From positions 106,545-170,544 of the forward strand of contig JAXMAF010000013.1 in assembly GCA_046350555.1 (NCBI GenBank): a DNA stretch of 64,000 nt. The letters run 5' to 3'. This document shows positions 17,371 through 29,655 of the stretch, piece by piece. The stretch comes from JAXMAF01 sp046350555 (GTDB taxonomy: Bacteria; Planctomycetota; Phycisphaerae; Phycisphaerales; SM1A02). Below the pieces are notes generated by a model. That model had not been told where the DNA came from. It made no database searches and worked only from the letters and a program-made list of their open reading frames with translations. Numbering within the stretch: the first letter of the stretch is position 1; every line of letters begins with the position of its first letter. The translations under genes were made by a program, and so were the position numbers.

Positions 17371-17657
17371 GGGGTCATCTTGGCCACGGGATCATCTTGG
17401 CCGCGCATCGATGAGCGTTTCGTTGTCAAGCCCCGGTGCGAACAGAGGCCGAAAACGGCGGCGGCATGCTCGCACGCTCGTGGCTGGGCAGGCTCGATGC
17501 CTTCTTCCGTCGGACTTCGCTGAAGCGCAGCGCCGATGAACCCGGCGGTCGGCCTCCCTGCTGATTCGCCGGTCCTTTCGTCTGGACCAACCCCAACCAG
17601 TGGCGGGCGGCGATGGGTCGACGGTCGGTCGGCGGCAGGGTGCGTGGCCAAGATGAC
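17371..17657 (+). repeat. Repeat family A, copy 3 (near-canonical)
   Basis: An extra end word at 17371 precedes the element at 17390-17657 (268 bp). It begins GATCATCTTGGCCGCGCATC and ends GGTGCGTGGCCAAGATGA, an imperfect terminal inverted repeat of about 17 bp. The interior is more than 90% identical by eye to copy 5. Together with copy 5 it best defines the element. No gene is seen between 17658 and 17859. Confidence 0.8.
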
Positions 17658-17859
17658 CGAGATGCCACGTGGGCATGCGGTTGAACGCATGGAAGCCTAC
17701 TGGAGTTCATCTGAGTTCGGGGGGCGGCGGGCAACCGCAATCATCCGAACACATACAGGCAACCAACGCAACCTCCTGCGGATGGTGTCCGTGACCGAGG
17801 CGGCGATCGCCTCGTCCGTTGCTCCGTGTCCGATGAGGAAGCGGCTGTCGGGCATCGCG

Positions 17860-18912
17860 TCAATCCGGCCAATAGCCGAGAAGCACGCCAAGATCGGCGC
17901 CGTTGACGATGCCGTCCGAGTTCACGTCACCTGCGACGAAGTCGCATGGATCAGACGTGCGGCCCTGATCCCAGCCAATGTTCAAGCCGCACTCGACGCC
18001 ATACGCAATCGCCACATATGGGTTCGCCGCTCCCACCGCGGGCGACCCCGGCGGCAGCGTTCCATCAGCGTTCACCAGGCCCTCTCCCGCCAGATCGTAA
18101 AGCGCCACGAGCTGAGTGGGACTGCACGGATGCGTCGCCCAGACGATAGATCCGATCGTGTTGAAAATCGCGGCGGTTCCACATTCAACATTCTCCAACA
18201 GGATGTCCGTCTGGTTGCCGACGAAGGTGCAGTTGACCACGATAAGCACGTTGGCTACCAGCTCTCCCCGAAGAGCCTCGCCGCTGGCGCCTTTGAACAG
18301 ACATTGAACGAAATTACCTTGGCCGCCAATGTCGAATACCTGTGCGGTGATCGGGGTAGCTTCGAACGTGGTTCGCGTCGCGTGGATCGAGGTTGGTGTC
18401 AGGGGTGTACCGGCGAGATTGACGTACGAGTCACGAAGCGTGAGGCTGCACGTCGCGAATGGCCAGCACCCAACCTGTGACGTGATCGTGCACGTATCGC
18501 ACGTCACGTCACAGAATCCACATTGGTTCATCGTACATCCGAAGAACGAGCTCGGGACGAGTGCCCCGCCGCATTGATCAAGCATGCAGTTCGTTCCGAC
18601 GACTCCCATGAGCGCCGAGTGCGATATCGACAGATCGTCGAGCAGCCCGTTGTTGATCCATTGGTCACTGCCATTGACCATCACATCGCGTGGGTTGCCA
18701 GTGGCGCCCCGAATCGTTGCCCCATGCACATCGAGCATGCCCGCCGAGGACAGCTCATAGCTTCCCGGTGCGAGCACGATACTCTGAAACTGCGGCAGCA
18801 CAATAGCCGCCGCCGCCGCCTCGATGGTCGGGTATTCGTCGGGAACAAGCAGTGTCGCACCGCCAGGAACCGCGAACATGAGAAGCGATATCGCAAGAAC
18901 CTCACCAAGCAT
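17860..18912 (-). CDS. Secreted parallel beta-helix protein with a single dockerin repeat
   Basis: 350 aa from ATG 18912, which has AGGAGG at good spacing; the long in-frame extension upstream is not plausible. Signal peptide M-L-G-E-V-L-A-I-S-L-L-M-F-A-V-P. Next comes V-P-D-E-Y-P-T-I-E-A-A, the usual opening of right-handed beta-helix (pectate-lyase-like) proteins, then repetitive Cys-containing rungs (C-T-M-N-Q-C-G-F-C-D-V-T-C-D-T-C). The tail has only one dockerin repeat (D-V-N-S-D-G-I-V-N-G-A-D-L, ending Y-W-P-D) where most proteins here have two. The beta-helix suggests polysaccharide contact; no catalytic residues can be assigned. Confidence 0.8.
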   Translation of the reverse strand: MLGEVLAISLLMFAVPGGATLLVPDEYPTIEAAAAAIVLPQFQSIVLAPGSYELSSAGMLDVHGATIRGATGNPRDVMVNGSDQWINNGLLDDLSISHSALMGVVGTNCMLDQCGGALVPSSFFGCTMNQCGFCDVTCDTCTITSQVGCWPFATCSLTLRDSYVNLAGTPLTPTSIHATRTTFEATPITAQVFDIGGQGNFVQCLFKGASGEALRGELVANVLIVVNCTFVGNQTDILLENVECGTAAIFNTIGSIVWATHPCSPTQLVALYDLAGEGLVNADGTLPPGSPAVGAANPYVAIAYGVECGLNIGWDQGRTSDPCDFVAGDVNSDGIVNGADLGVLLGYWPD

Positions 18913-19085
18913 TGGAATCCTCCTAGAACGCGAATCGGTCAGGCGCTGGCAGCATCCTGACCCATTGTACAACGCGGATCGCGGGCCCACGCTGTCCATC
19001 CGCGATGGGCCCGGATGGTGTGATTGTCGTCGGTGCGCCAGGCCGGACAACAACGGAACGCCACGAATGGCGTAAAGCGCAGTGG

Positions 19086-19292
19086 GATCATCTCGGCCAT
19101 GCACCCATGAGCGTTCCGTTGTCAAGCCCCGGGACCAACACAGGCCGAACACGGTGGCGGCGTGCTCGCACGCTCGTGGCTGGGCACGGTCGATGCCTTC
19201 TTCCGTCGAACTTTGCTGAAGCGCAGCGCCGATGAACCCGGCGGCTGGCCTCCCTGCTGATTCGCCGGTCCTTTCGTCTGGACCAACCCAAC
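19086..19292 (+). repeat. Repeat family A, copy 4 (3'-truncated)
   Basis: Left end GATCATCTCGGCCATGCACC and the internal blocks are intact. At about 19292, just after GGACCAACCCAACC, the element breaks off and repeat C begins, so the right terminal inverted repeat is missing. Confidence 0.75.
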
Positions 19293-19295
19293 CGG

Positions 19296-19368
19296 AGCCC
19301 GAGGGACAGCCACCACTTTCAACGCAACGGACCGCGTCGTCAGAAGACCCACGGACCCCAACCCGTCC
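19296..19368 (+). repeat. Repeat family C, copy 1
   Basis: AGCCCGAGGGACAGCCAC, then ACGGACCGCGTCGTC, AGAAGACCCACGGACCCC and AACCCGTCC. It lies against the 3' end of the MetE-like gene (stop at 19371), joined to truncated repeat A. Confidence 0.65.
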
Positions 19369-19370
19369 GG

Positions 19371-20579
19371 CTATGAGGGACAGCTACCCGTGTCCGGCAC
19401 AATGTCCGTCTGCAACCCCGCCTCCGCCGCCCTCACCTCCGCTACCGGAAGTCCCAGCTCTCGTCGCACGATGTTGCACCCCTGCGCAATCGCCGTCGTC
19501 TTGAAGAACGCGATCTCGCGGTTGCAGCCCTGCCGTCCAAATCCGCAGTCGGTGGAGACAACCAGCCGCTCCGCGGGCACGTGACGCAGCGACTGGCGGA
19601 TGGTCGCCGCCACCTCCTCCGGCGTCTCGACCTGGAGGCGGCGGTGGCTCACCACGCCGACGCAGACCTTCTTGCCGGCGCTGCGCATGAACGGCGCCAG
19701 CAGCTCCACCTCGCGCATGCCGCGATCCTTCGTCTCGATCGTCCAGACGTCGCCGCGCGCCTCGGACATGTACATGTCCAGCGAGGCCGCGTAGCTGTCG
19801 TCCTCGATCACGCGCTGCATGTTGGGATTTCCCCAGCAGGTGTGGATCCAGATCTCCACATCGTCGAGACCCTCGACTTCCCGGTTGTAGCACTCCAGGA
19901 AGAAGCGGACGTCGGCATGGTCGCGCCCGAACGAGTTGGCCATGAAGTGCAGGCATGGCTCCTCGACCTGGATGCAGCGGCAGCCGGCGTCGCGGAGCGC
20001 CTTGAGCTCGGTGTTCATCGCGACCGCCATGTCCCACAGGACCTCGCGCTTGTCCTTGTAGACGTCGGTGTGAAGGTCGAGAAAGAGACCCATCACCTGC
20101 GAGCAGCACGTCCCGAACCGGACGGGCTTGCGGGCGCGCTGCTGCGCGAGGCGCCAGATCTTCGGGTAATCGAGCGGACGGTGCTCGATCCGGCCGGTCA
20201 CCCACGGCCAGCGCCAGCCCGTGTAGATCTCGTTGAGGAGGTTGCCGGGCGGGTACTTCAGCCATGGCGACCGCGTCTGCCACGACTGGAGATGGTCGCC
20301 CTCGAAGCCCGCCCATCGCTGGAGCGGGTAGTGATGCCAGGACCGGCCGGCGAAGTCCTCGTCGCAGTGGAGGTCGCCGTGCGTCACGATGTCGAGCCCA
20401 GCGCGCTCCTGGTCGGCGATCACCGTCGACAGCGCATCGGTGAACTTCTCTCTGAACCGCACGTCGAGCATGCAGGTGTCCAGCGGCTTGCCCCACATGC
20501 TCATGTCCATCCATCGCGGCCGCGGCCATGAGCCGGTGACGGTCGCTGGAAGGACGACATCGCGCGTGATGGTGAACAT
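19371..20579 (-). CDS. MetE-like (cobalamin-independent methionine synthase core) methyltransferase family protein
   Basis: 402 aa, the size of single-barrel MetE-like proteins and about half of full MetE. It shows the barrel opening V-T-G-S-W-P-R-P, a conserved D-I-V-T-H-G-D, V-E-E-P-C-L-H-F, the metal-site H-T-C-W-G-N-P-N, an acidic E-x-x-D-R-G-M-R-E-V-E and S-T-D-C-G-F-G-R near the end. His and Cys in H-T-C, plus Glu and the Cys of D-C-G-F, would be the zinc ligands of the family. Relatives transfer methyl or thiol groups, for example methionine from a methyl donor and homocysteine; the exact substrate is unknown. It is divergent from the ferredoxin-like gene at 20716. Confidence 0.8.
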   Translation of the reverse strand: MFTITRDVVLPATVTGSWPRPRWMDMSMWGKPLDTCMLDVRFREKFTDALSTVIADQERAGLDIVTHGDLHCDEDFAGRSWHHYPLQRWAGFEGDHLQSWQTRSPWLKYPPGNLLNEIYTGWRWPWVTGRIEHRPLDYPKIWRLAQQRARKPVRFGTCCSQVMGLFLDLHTDVYKDKREVLWDMAVAMNTELKALRDAGCRCIQVEEPCLHFMANSFGRDHADVRFFLECYNREVEGLDDVEIWIHTCWGNPNMQRVIEDDSYAASLDMYMSEARGDVWTIETKDRGMREVELLAPFMRSAGKKVCVGVVSHRRLQVETPEEVAATIRQSLRHVPAERLVVSTDCGFGRQGCNREIAFFKTTAIAQGCNIVRRELGLPVAEVRAAEAGLQTDIVPDTGSCPS

Positions 20580-20715
20580 CGTGCGATGGTAGTGGCGGGG
20601 AGACGACGCGGGGGACGCGAGGCAAGTATCGTGTGGACCGCGCCACGACGCGTCCAGGAACTTGACACGCCGAACGCCCGCTGGCGCTCCTGACTATCGC
20701 GCGAGTCCTGCAATC

Positions 20716-21099
20716 ATGACCAACGACGTCACCGCCCTGGCCCTCGACGCAGGCGTCGACCGGATCCGCCGGCACATCTTCCTCTGCTGCGACCAATCCA
20801 AGCCCAAGTGCTGCGACCGCGACGTGAGCAACGAGTCGTGGGAGTACCTCAAGCGCCGGTTGAAGGAGCTCAAGCTGACCGGCGATGGCGGGATCTACCG
20901 CACAAAGGCCGACTGCCTGAAGGTGTGCGGCCACGGACCCATCGCCGTCGTGTATCCCGAGGGCGTCTGGTATCACTCGTGCACGCCGGAGGCGCTCGAG
21001 GAGATCATTCAGCGACACTTGATCGGTGGCGAGCCGGTGCGGCGGCTTCAGATCATGTTCGACGAGCCCGATGACGTCCGCGAGGCAACCGCGACGTGA
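20716..21099 (+). CDS. Thioredoxin-like [2Fe-2S] ferredoxin domain protein
   Basis: 127 aa from ATG 20716. The pattern is that of the thioredoxin-fold [2Fe-2S] ferredoxins: a beta strand R-H-I-F-L-C-C-D-Q-S-K-P-K-C-C, a helix E-Y-L-K-R-R-L-K-E-L, a basic strand, then C-L-K-V-C-G-H-G-P-I-A-V-V-Y-P-E-G-V-W-Y. Cluster ligands would be Cys residues of the first and second motifs. It is divergently arranged with the MetE-like gene, 136 bp apart. Likely an electron carrier or Fe-S sensor; the partner is unknown. Confidence 0.85.
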   Translation: MTNDVTALALDAGVDRIRRHIFLCCDQSKPKCCDRDVSNESWEYLKRRLKELKLTGDGGIYRTKADCLKVCGHGPIAVVYPEGVWYHSCTPEALEEIIQRHLIGGEPVRRLQIMFDEPDDVREATAT

Positions 21100-21151
21100 C
21101 TGCCTGCCGTCGCCGTTGCGCCCGTGGTGGCGACGATCCTCGATCAAACGT

Positions 21152-21210
21152 AAGCCCGAGGGACAGCGACCGCTTTCACCGCGACGGACCGCGTCCTTGG
21201 AAGACCCATA
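21152..21210 (+). repeat. Repeat family C, copy 2
   Basis: AAGCCCGAGGGACAGCGACC, GCGACGGACCGCGTCC, TTGGAAGACCCATAGG. It lies 53 bp after the ferredoxin-like gene and is followed directly by repeat A copy 5. Confidence 0.65.
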
Positions 21211-21212
21211 GG

Positions 21213-21533
21213 AATCATCTTGGCCATTCATCCACGACCAACTTGGCCATGCACCCATGAGCGTTCCGTTGTCAAGCCCCGGGACCAACAGAGGCCGAAA
21301 ACGGCGCCGGCATACTCGCACGCTCGTGGCTGGGCACGGTCGATGCCTTCTTCCGTCGGACTTTGCTGAAGCGCAGCGCCGATGAACCCGGCGGCTGGCC
21401 TCCCTGCTGATTCGCCGGTCCTTTCGTCTGGACCAACCCCAACCAGTGGCGGGCGGCGATGGGTCGACAGTCGGTCGGTGGCCAGGGTGCGTGGCCAAGG
21501 TGCGGCTTGGGTGCGGGTGCGTGGCCAAGATGA
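21213..21533 (+). repeat. Repeat family A, copy 5 (canonical)
   Basis: Begins ATCATCTTGGCCATTCATCC with a second word at 21238 (CAACTTGGCCATGCACCC) and ends with two inverted end words, GGTGCGTGGCCAAGGTG and GGTGCGTGGCCAAGATGA. The interior carries all blocks of the family. The outer 17-18 bases at each end are imperfect inverted repeats. Confidence 0.8.
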
Positions 21534-21571
21534 CTATGGCCAAGATGCCTGATGCAACCTGCGATCGCACC

Positions 21572-22726
21572 CTACAGCATCGCCTGGAACGCCCGCAGGA
21601 AATCCTTCCAGTTTGTCACCAGCACGCCTTCCAGCCGATGCGGCTGGGCGTCCGGCGTCACCACGAAGCGCGGCACTCCGGGGTTCTCCGTCGCGAACGA
21701 GCGAAGGCCCGAGAGATCGGCGCCGACGATGCGACGGGACGTCTTCGCCTCGACGGCGGCGACGAGCTTCCCGTGTCGCTCGACCAGCAGGTCGACCTCG
21801 GCGCCGTGGTTGGTGCGCCAGAAGAAGAGCCGGGCCTCCGAGCGGGCGTAGTCGATCAGCCGTTGGCATTCGAGGACCAGCCACTGTTCGAAGAGCCGCC
21901 CGCGCGCGGCGGAGTCGATCGAGGCGGTCAGGCGGTGGTTGAGCGCGTTGGTCACCCCCGTGTCGAAGAAGTAGAAGCGCGAGTGGGCGACGAGGCGGGC
22001 GCGGATGCTGCGGCGCCATGCCTGGAGCCGGACGCCGATGAGCGTGTCTTCCAGGATCTGGAAGTACTCCTGCACGGTGCGCGCCGCCACGCCGGCGTCG
22101 CGGGCGACGGCCGAGACGTTGAGCAGTTCGCCCGATTGGGCGGCGGCGACGTCGAGGAACCGTGCGAACCCGCCAAGGTTGCGGACGAGCGACTCGGCCC
22201 GGATCTCCTCGCGCAGGTACGTGTCCGCATAGGAGCGAAGCAGTTCGCGGGCGTGCTGGTCGTTTCCGGCGACGACCGGCGGCAGCGAACCCAGCCGGAG
22301 CACGCGCTCGAGGTCGAACGAGTCGGCCATCTCGCGCGACGTCAGCGGATGCATGTGCATGATGGCGGCCCGGCCGGCAAGCAGGTTCGCGCCGCCGCGC
22401 CGGAGCTTGCGGGCGCTCGATCCGGTGAGGACGAAGCGCACCGGAAGCCGTTCGACAAGGGAGTGCACCTCGTCGAGCAGCGCGGGCACCTTCTGCACCT
22501 CGTCGACGAAGACGACCCGGATGCCGCGCCGCGCCCGTTCCTCGACCTCGAGAGCGAGGGTCGATGGCGACTTCGAGTATTTCAGGTAGTCGTCATGGCG
22601 GAGCAGGTCGACGGACCACGACTTCGCCGGCAGCGACATCTTGACGAAGGTGCTCTTGCCCGTCTGGCGAGGACCGAGGATCAGGACGGAACCCCGCGGC
22701 GGAAGGCGTAGCGACCTCTGTAGCAT
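21572..22726 (-). CDS. AAA-type ATPase with DUF4143-like C-terminus
   Basis: 384 aa from ATG 22726. Walker A is G-P-R-Q-T-G-K-S-T, Walker B is V-V-F-V-D-E-V-Q-K, and sensor-like L-T-G-S-S-A-R-K-L-R follows. The C-terminal half has the DUF4143 pattern: F-Y-F-F-D-T-G-V-T-N-A-L, G-R-L-F-E-Q-W-L, F-F-W-R-T-N-H-G-A-E-V-D-L-L-V and A-V-E-A-K-T-S, a restriction-endonuclease-like E-V-D...E-x-K arrangement. These proteins are common, often mobile-associated ATPases of uncertain role. It stands alone between repeats A and C, which fits a transferred gene. Confidence 0.9.
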   Translation of the reverse strand: MLQRSLRLPPRGSVLILGPRQTGKSTFVKMSLPAKSWSVDLLRHDDYLKYSKSPSTLALEVEERARRGIRVVFVDEVQKVPALLDEVHSLVERLPVRFVLTGSSARKLRRGGANLLAGRAAIMHMHPLTSREMADSFDLERVLRLGSLPPVVAGNDQHARELLRSYADTYLREEIRAESLVRNLGGFARFLDVAAAQSGELLNVSAVARDAGVAARTVQEYFQILEDTLIGVRLQAWRRSIRARLVAHSRFYFFDTGVTNALNHRLTASIDSAARGRLFEQWLVLECQRLIDYARSEARLFFWRTNHGAEVDLLVERHGKLVAAVEAKTSRRIVGADLSGLRSFATENPGVPRFVVTPDAQPHRLEGVLVTNWKDFLRAFQAML

Positions 22727-22811
22727 GATGCCAGATTGTACGGCGTTCTGGCGGCGAGGTGTTGAGGGTGGAGCGTCGCAGGGCGCGGTGCCGAGAGGTG
22801 AAACCCGAGTG

Positions 22812-22886
22812 AAGCCCGAGTGACAGCCAATGCTTTCACTCGACGGACCGCGTCCTTGGAAGACCCATGGACCCCAACCCGTCCAG
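22812..22886 (+). repeat. Repeat family C, copy 3
   Basis: AAGCCCGAGTGACAGCCA, TCGACGGACCGCGTCC, TTGGAAGACCCATGGACC, CCAACCCGTCC. It lies between the ATPase gene and the 3' end of the frameshifted kinase gene. Confidence 0.65.
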
Positions 22887-22938
22887 CTCGTCGACGAGCC
22901 TGTCTCCTTCGTTGGGACGGACCGCGCCGGCTCTCCAA

Positions 22939-26471
<3,533 letters not shown>

Positions 26472-26492
26472 GGCGTGCTCGGGCGCTCGACC

Positions 26493-26655
26493 CTAGTGTC
26501 CCGAGTCAGGTCGCGTCATATGTTCGGCCCTGATTTCGCCTGGTGGCGTCGTCGAGACTCCGCCTATCGCTGCGGATAGGCCGTTCGTCTCGACTCCTTG
26601 CCAGACACAATCATGTCGCGCCCATATGCCGCGAATTTCTGACTCGGGACACTAG
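26493..26655. mobile_element. MITE-like element with 17-bp perfect terminal inverted repeats
   Basis: CTAGTGTCCCGAGTCAG (26493-26509) is the exact inverse of 26639-26655. Both ends are bounded by TA, as in Tc1/mariner or IS630-type target duplications. Inside are nested stems GTCGAGAC/GTCTCGAC and CCTATC/GATAGG, so the single strand can fold completely. At 163 bp it encodes nothing. It lies between the kinase start and the 3' end of the LamG/dockerin gene. Confidence 0.8.
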
Positions 26656-26676
26656 ATGGCGTGCGCCCGCGGTGCA

Positions 26677-28659
26677 TCATCCCCACTGCGACAGGAGCGC
26701 TCCCAGATCGGCGCCATCGACCACGCCATCCGCGTTGAGGTCGGCGACGCTTCCCGACGGCACGGGTCCCCATGCACCCAGCAGGATGCCCAGATCGCCG
26801 CCATCGACGATGCCGTCTCCGTTGAGGTCGGGTGAGGGCTGACAGCTCAATGGAGCGCCCCACAACACCGACCCGTAGAACTCCGCGTCGTGCGCGCCGG
26901 CCAGATCCGCGGCGAACGAGCCGCTGCCCTCGTCGAAGCGCCAGTACCCGACAAGCCCCGGCGTCGCCGGGTCGATTGATCCACCCATGGAAGCCTGGAT
27001 CTCCTCGGCCGTGCGAACGTGGTTCCAGATGCGCAGCTCGTCGATCCCTCCGACGAACTCATCCATGTATGCGCCGCCAAGGACCAGCGGTTGGTTGATG
27101 TGGCCGAGGGTGTCTGCGCCGGCCTTCTCCGCTTCGAGCACGCCGTTGCGGTAGATGCGCATGAACTGCCCGATGTTGCTCGCCTGGAACGCGAAGTGCT
27201 GCCACGACCCGACGATCGGCGCGGGCGGCGTGTACGACAGGCGACCGTCGGGGAGCTGGCCGAAATCCCAGTGGACCGCGCCGTCGACGTATGGAACGTG
27301 CACGGTGCAGGCGTTGTTGGTCACCGGGGTCCAGAAGGTCGCGTGCGTACCGGGCGCCTGGACCCACTGCCAGAGCTCGATGGTGATCTCCAACGACGGG
27401 ATGACGTTGCCGAAACCTGGAACCTCCACGCCGGCGCCGTCGACGATCAACAGGCAGCTCGGGTCGCCGGCGAAGGGCGTTCCCTGACAGGCGTCGTGAA
27501 TTCCGTCGCCATTGCAGTCGACGAACCAGGGCTGGCATGCGTCGATCACGCCGTCGCCGTTGCAGTCTCGCAGCGGTGTGGCGATCATCTCGCACGAGTC
27601 GATCAGGCCGTTGCCATCGCAGTCGAGCGCGGGGCTCGCCGCGATCTGACAGGTGTCGATGACGCCATCGCCGTCGCAGTCGAGGGACGGGTCGTTCTGC
27701 ATCTCGCACCAGTCGAAGAGGCCGTTGCCGTTGCAGTCCTCGGACGCCGGAATCGACTGACACTGGTCGTTGACACCATCGCCGTCGCAGTCGGCGAGCG
27801 CACCCAGGCAGGAGTCGATCACGCCGTCGCTGTTGCAGTCGAGCGTCGGGTCGGCCGCGATCTCGCAGGCGTCGGGGATCAGGTTCCCGTTGCAGTCGGA
27901 CATGTTGGGCATGCCGGGCGTCCCCAGCTCGCACAGGTCGCGGACACCGTTGCCATTGCAGTCCTCGTTGGGCTGGCAGTCGTCGTCGACGAGGTCGCCG
28001 TTGCAGTCGGGAAGGTCGGCACCGGAGAGGATCTCGACCACGTCGTTGAGCCCGTTGCCGTTGCAGTCGCCCCAGCCGGCGACGATGGGCGTTCCCGGCT
28101 CGCTCTCCCAGGCGATCTCGGTGATTGTCGCGACGACCGGAGGCACGTCGAAACCGCTGCTCGCAACCACAATGCCGAGCCAGCCGTAGTGGGGCGTGCC
28201 GTCGCGCAGGAACTGGATGCCGACGAGGTGCTTGCCGACCGGCATGCTGTAGTTGCCCTGGCCCCAGCCACCGTAGACATCGATCGCGAAGACAATCATC
28301 ACGTTGATGTAGTAGGCAGAGAGCTCCCCCTCCCGGATCGGGCCGACCAAACTGCCGATTGGAAGGAGCGTGGGGGTGTTCGCACCGTCCGTCGTGAGGA
28401 AGCCGTTCGCCCAGTCCTCGCCGTTCAGATCGAGACGCCACGGACTGGGATGAGACGACGGCCCGTAGTCGAACACGCCATCCTCGTCGACATCGACGAA
28501 GGTCTGGTAGCCAATTGGAATCTCAACGTATCGGTGGTGCACCTCGGCGGTCGCGGTCGAGACAGCGGTCGTCAGGGCAAGCAGCGCCGCGCCGAAGGCG
28601 TGGCGCTGGACGCTGGAGACGCGGCGGTTCCGGTGGATCCGGCAGTTCCGGCAGATCAT
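26677..28659 (-). CDS. Secreted LamG/dockerin protein with D-C-N-G-N-G repeats
   Basis: 660 aa from ATG 28659 with GAGGAA upstream. After a basic N-terminus and hydrophobic leader (L-L-A-L-T-T-A-V-S-T-A-T-A) comes a beta-rich domain of about 170 residues, then about a dozen units of D-C-(N/D)-G-(N/D)-G-x-x-D-x-C, a calcium-binding thrombospondin-type-3-like array. A LamG/concanavalin-like domain follows (I-E-L-W-Q-W-V, F-M-R-I-Y-R-N-G-V-L-E, I-D-E-L-R-I-W-N, L-V-G-Y-W-R-F-D-E-G), then two dockerin repeats. Probably a calcium-stiffened surface adhesin. It sits between the ECF sigma gene and the kinase of the same strand. Confidence 0.85.
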   Translation of the reverse strand: MICRNCRIHRNRRVSSVQRHAFGAALLALTTAVSTATAEVHHRYVEIPIGYQTFVDVDEDGVFDYGPSSHPSPWRLDLNGEDWANGFLTTDGANTPTLLPIGSLVGPIREGELSAYYINVMIVFAIDVYGGWGQGNYSMPVGKHLVGIQFLRDGTPHYGWLGIVVASSGFDVPPVVATITEIAWESEPGTPIVAGWGDCNGNGLNDVVEILSGADLPDCNGDLVDDDCQPNEDCNGNGVRDLCELGTPGMPNMSDCNGNLIPDACEIAADPTLDCNSDGVIDSCLGALADCDGDGVNDQCQSIPASEDCNGNGLFDWCEMQNDPSLDCDGDGVIDTCQIAASPALDCDGNGLIDSCEMIATPLRDCNGDGVIDACQPWFVDCNGDGIHDACQGTPFAGDPSCLLIVDGAGVEVPGFGNVIPSLEITIELWQWVQAPGTHATFWTPVTNNACTVHVPYVDGAVHWDFGQLPDGRLSYTPPAPIVGSWQHFAFQASNIGQFMRIYRNGVLEAEKAGADTLGHINQPLVLGGAYMDEFVGGIDELRIWNHVRTAEEIQASMGGSIDPATPGLVGYWRFDEGSGSFAADLAGAHDAEFYGSVLWGAPLSCQPSPDLNGDGIVDGGDLGILLGAWGPVPSGSVADLNADGVVDGADLGALLSQWG

Positions 28660-28766
28660 GGTTCGTTCCTCGAGTGGATGGCATCGCCCGCGCCACAGGG
28701 TCACGTTCCCCTTCGGCGGGACACCCCTTCGGGTGACGGCGGCGCGTGGGAAGCGCCAGCAATCTC

Positions 28767-29381
28767 TCAGGAATTCGAGTGTCGATCCGCCGCGCCGTCG
28801 ACGCCGCGCTCCCGCGAGACCCGCTCGAAGAGCGCCGCCCTGGCATACGCCCACAATCGATCGACCTGGCGCGGCGAGATACCCAAGGCCTGGGCCGCCT
28901 GTTCGCCGGAGAGCCCTGCGTAGAAGCGCAGGCGCACCACCGCGGCAGCCTCTGGATCGATCGCCTCGAGATGGCTCATGGCCTCGTCGAGGGCGAGGAT
29001 CTCGCCTGGATCGCCTTCCTCGGCAAGGTCGGCGACGCCGAGGGGAACCCGCTTCGGCGCGGAACCGGGCGTTCCGTCCCCGCCGCGCTTGATGCGGCCG
29101 CGCGCACGGGCGTGCTCCACGAGAAGCTGCCGCATCGCCCGCGCCGCCGCGTGATAGAAGTGGGCGCGGCCCGACCAGCCGACTGGATTCTCGCCGACCA
29201 TCCGTACGAAGGCGTCGTGCACGAGCGCAGTCGCCTGCAACGTGTGACCCGGCCGCTCGTCGCGCAGCGCAATCTCCGCCGCCCGGCGCAACTGGGCGTA
29301 GACCAGCGGCAGGAGCTCGTTCGCGGCGTGCGCCTCGCCGGCCTCGGCGCGCTCCAGGAGGATCGTGATGTCGCGGTCCAC
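28767..29381 (-). CDS. ECF sigma factor (planctomycete kinase-linked type), cassette 1
   Basis: 204 aa if started at GTG 29381 (V-D-R-D-I-T-I-L-L-E-R-A); an upstream TTG at 29417 would add 12 residues. Sigma region 2 is seen in L-L-P-L-V-Y-A-Q-L-R-R-A-A and A-T-A-L-V-H-D-A-F-V-R-M. Region 4 is in P-E-A-A-A-V-V-R-L-R-F-Y-A-G-L-S-G-E-Q-A-A-Q-A-L-G-I-S-P-R-Q-V-D-R-L-W. The closest pattern is the short ECF group of planctomycetes whose genes adjoin Ser/Thr kinases. It precedes the LamG/dockerin gene and the kinase gene on the same strand, which suggests it directs their transcription. Confidence 0.85.
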   Translation of the reverse strand: MDRDITILLERAEAGEAHAANELLPLVYAQLRRAAEIALRDERPGHTLQATALVHDAFVRMVGENPVGWSGRAHFYHAAARAMRQLLVEHARARGRIKRGGDGTPGSAPKRVPLGVADLAEEGDPGEILALDEAMSHLEAIDPEAAAVVRLRFYAGLSGEQAAQALGISPRQVDRLWAYARAALFERVSRERGVDGAADRHSNS

Positions 29382-29655
29382 CGGCGGGGCAGCATACAGC
29401 GTCGACCTGCCCGGCAAGAAGAGGTCCGGTCAACACTCGCCAGGGTGTAGTCCACGATTGCGGCGGTCGCGCTGCCCTTCCCTTCTCCCGCTTGGGTAGA
29501 AGGTGGCCCGAAGGGCCGGATGAGGACGATGTCGCGACGCGCCGGGCCAGCTTGCGCGAGCGAGTGTGCGTGGCGCACATGTCCCGTCGCCCCCCTTGTA
29601 CCTTCACTTGTGCTCGTCGTTCGAGCATCGCGGCGGGGGGATCATCTTGGCCATG

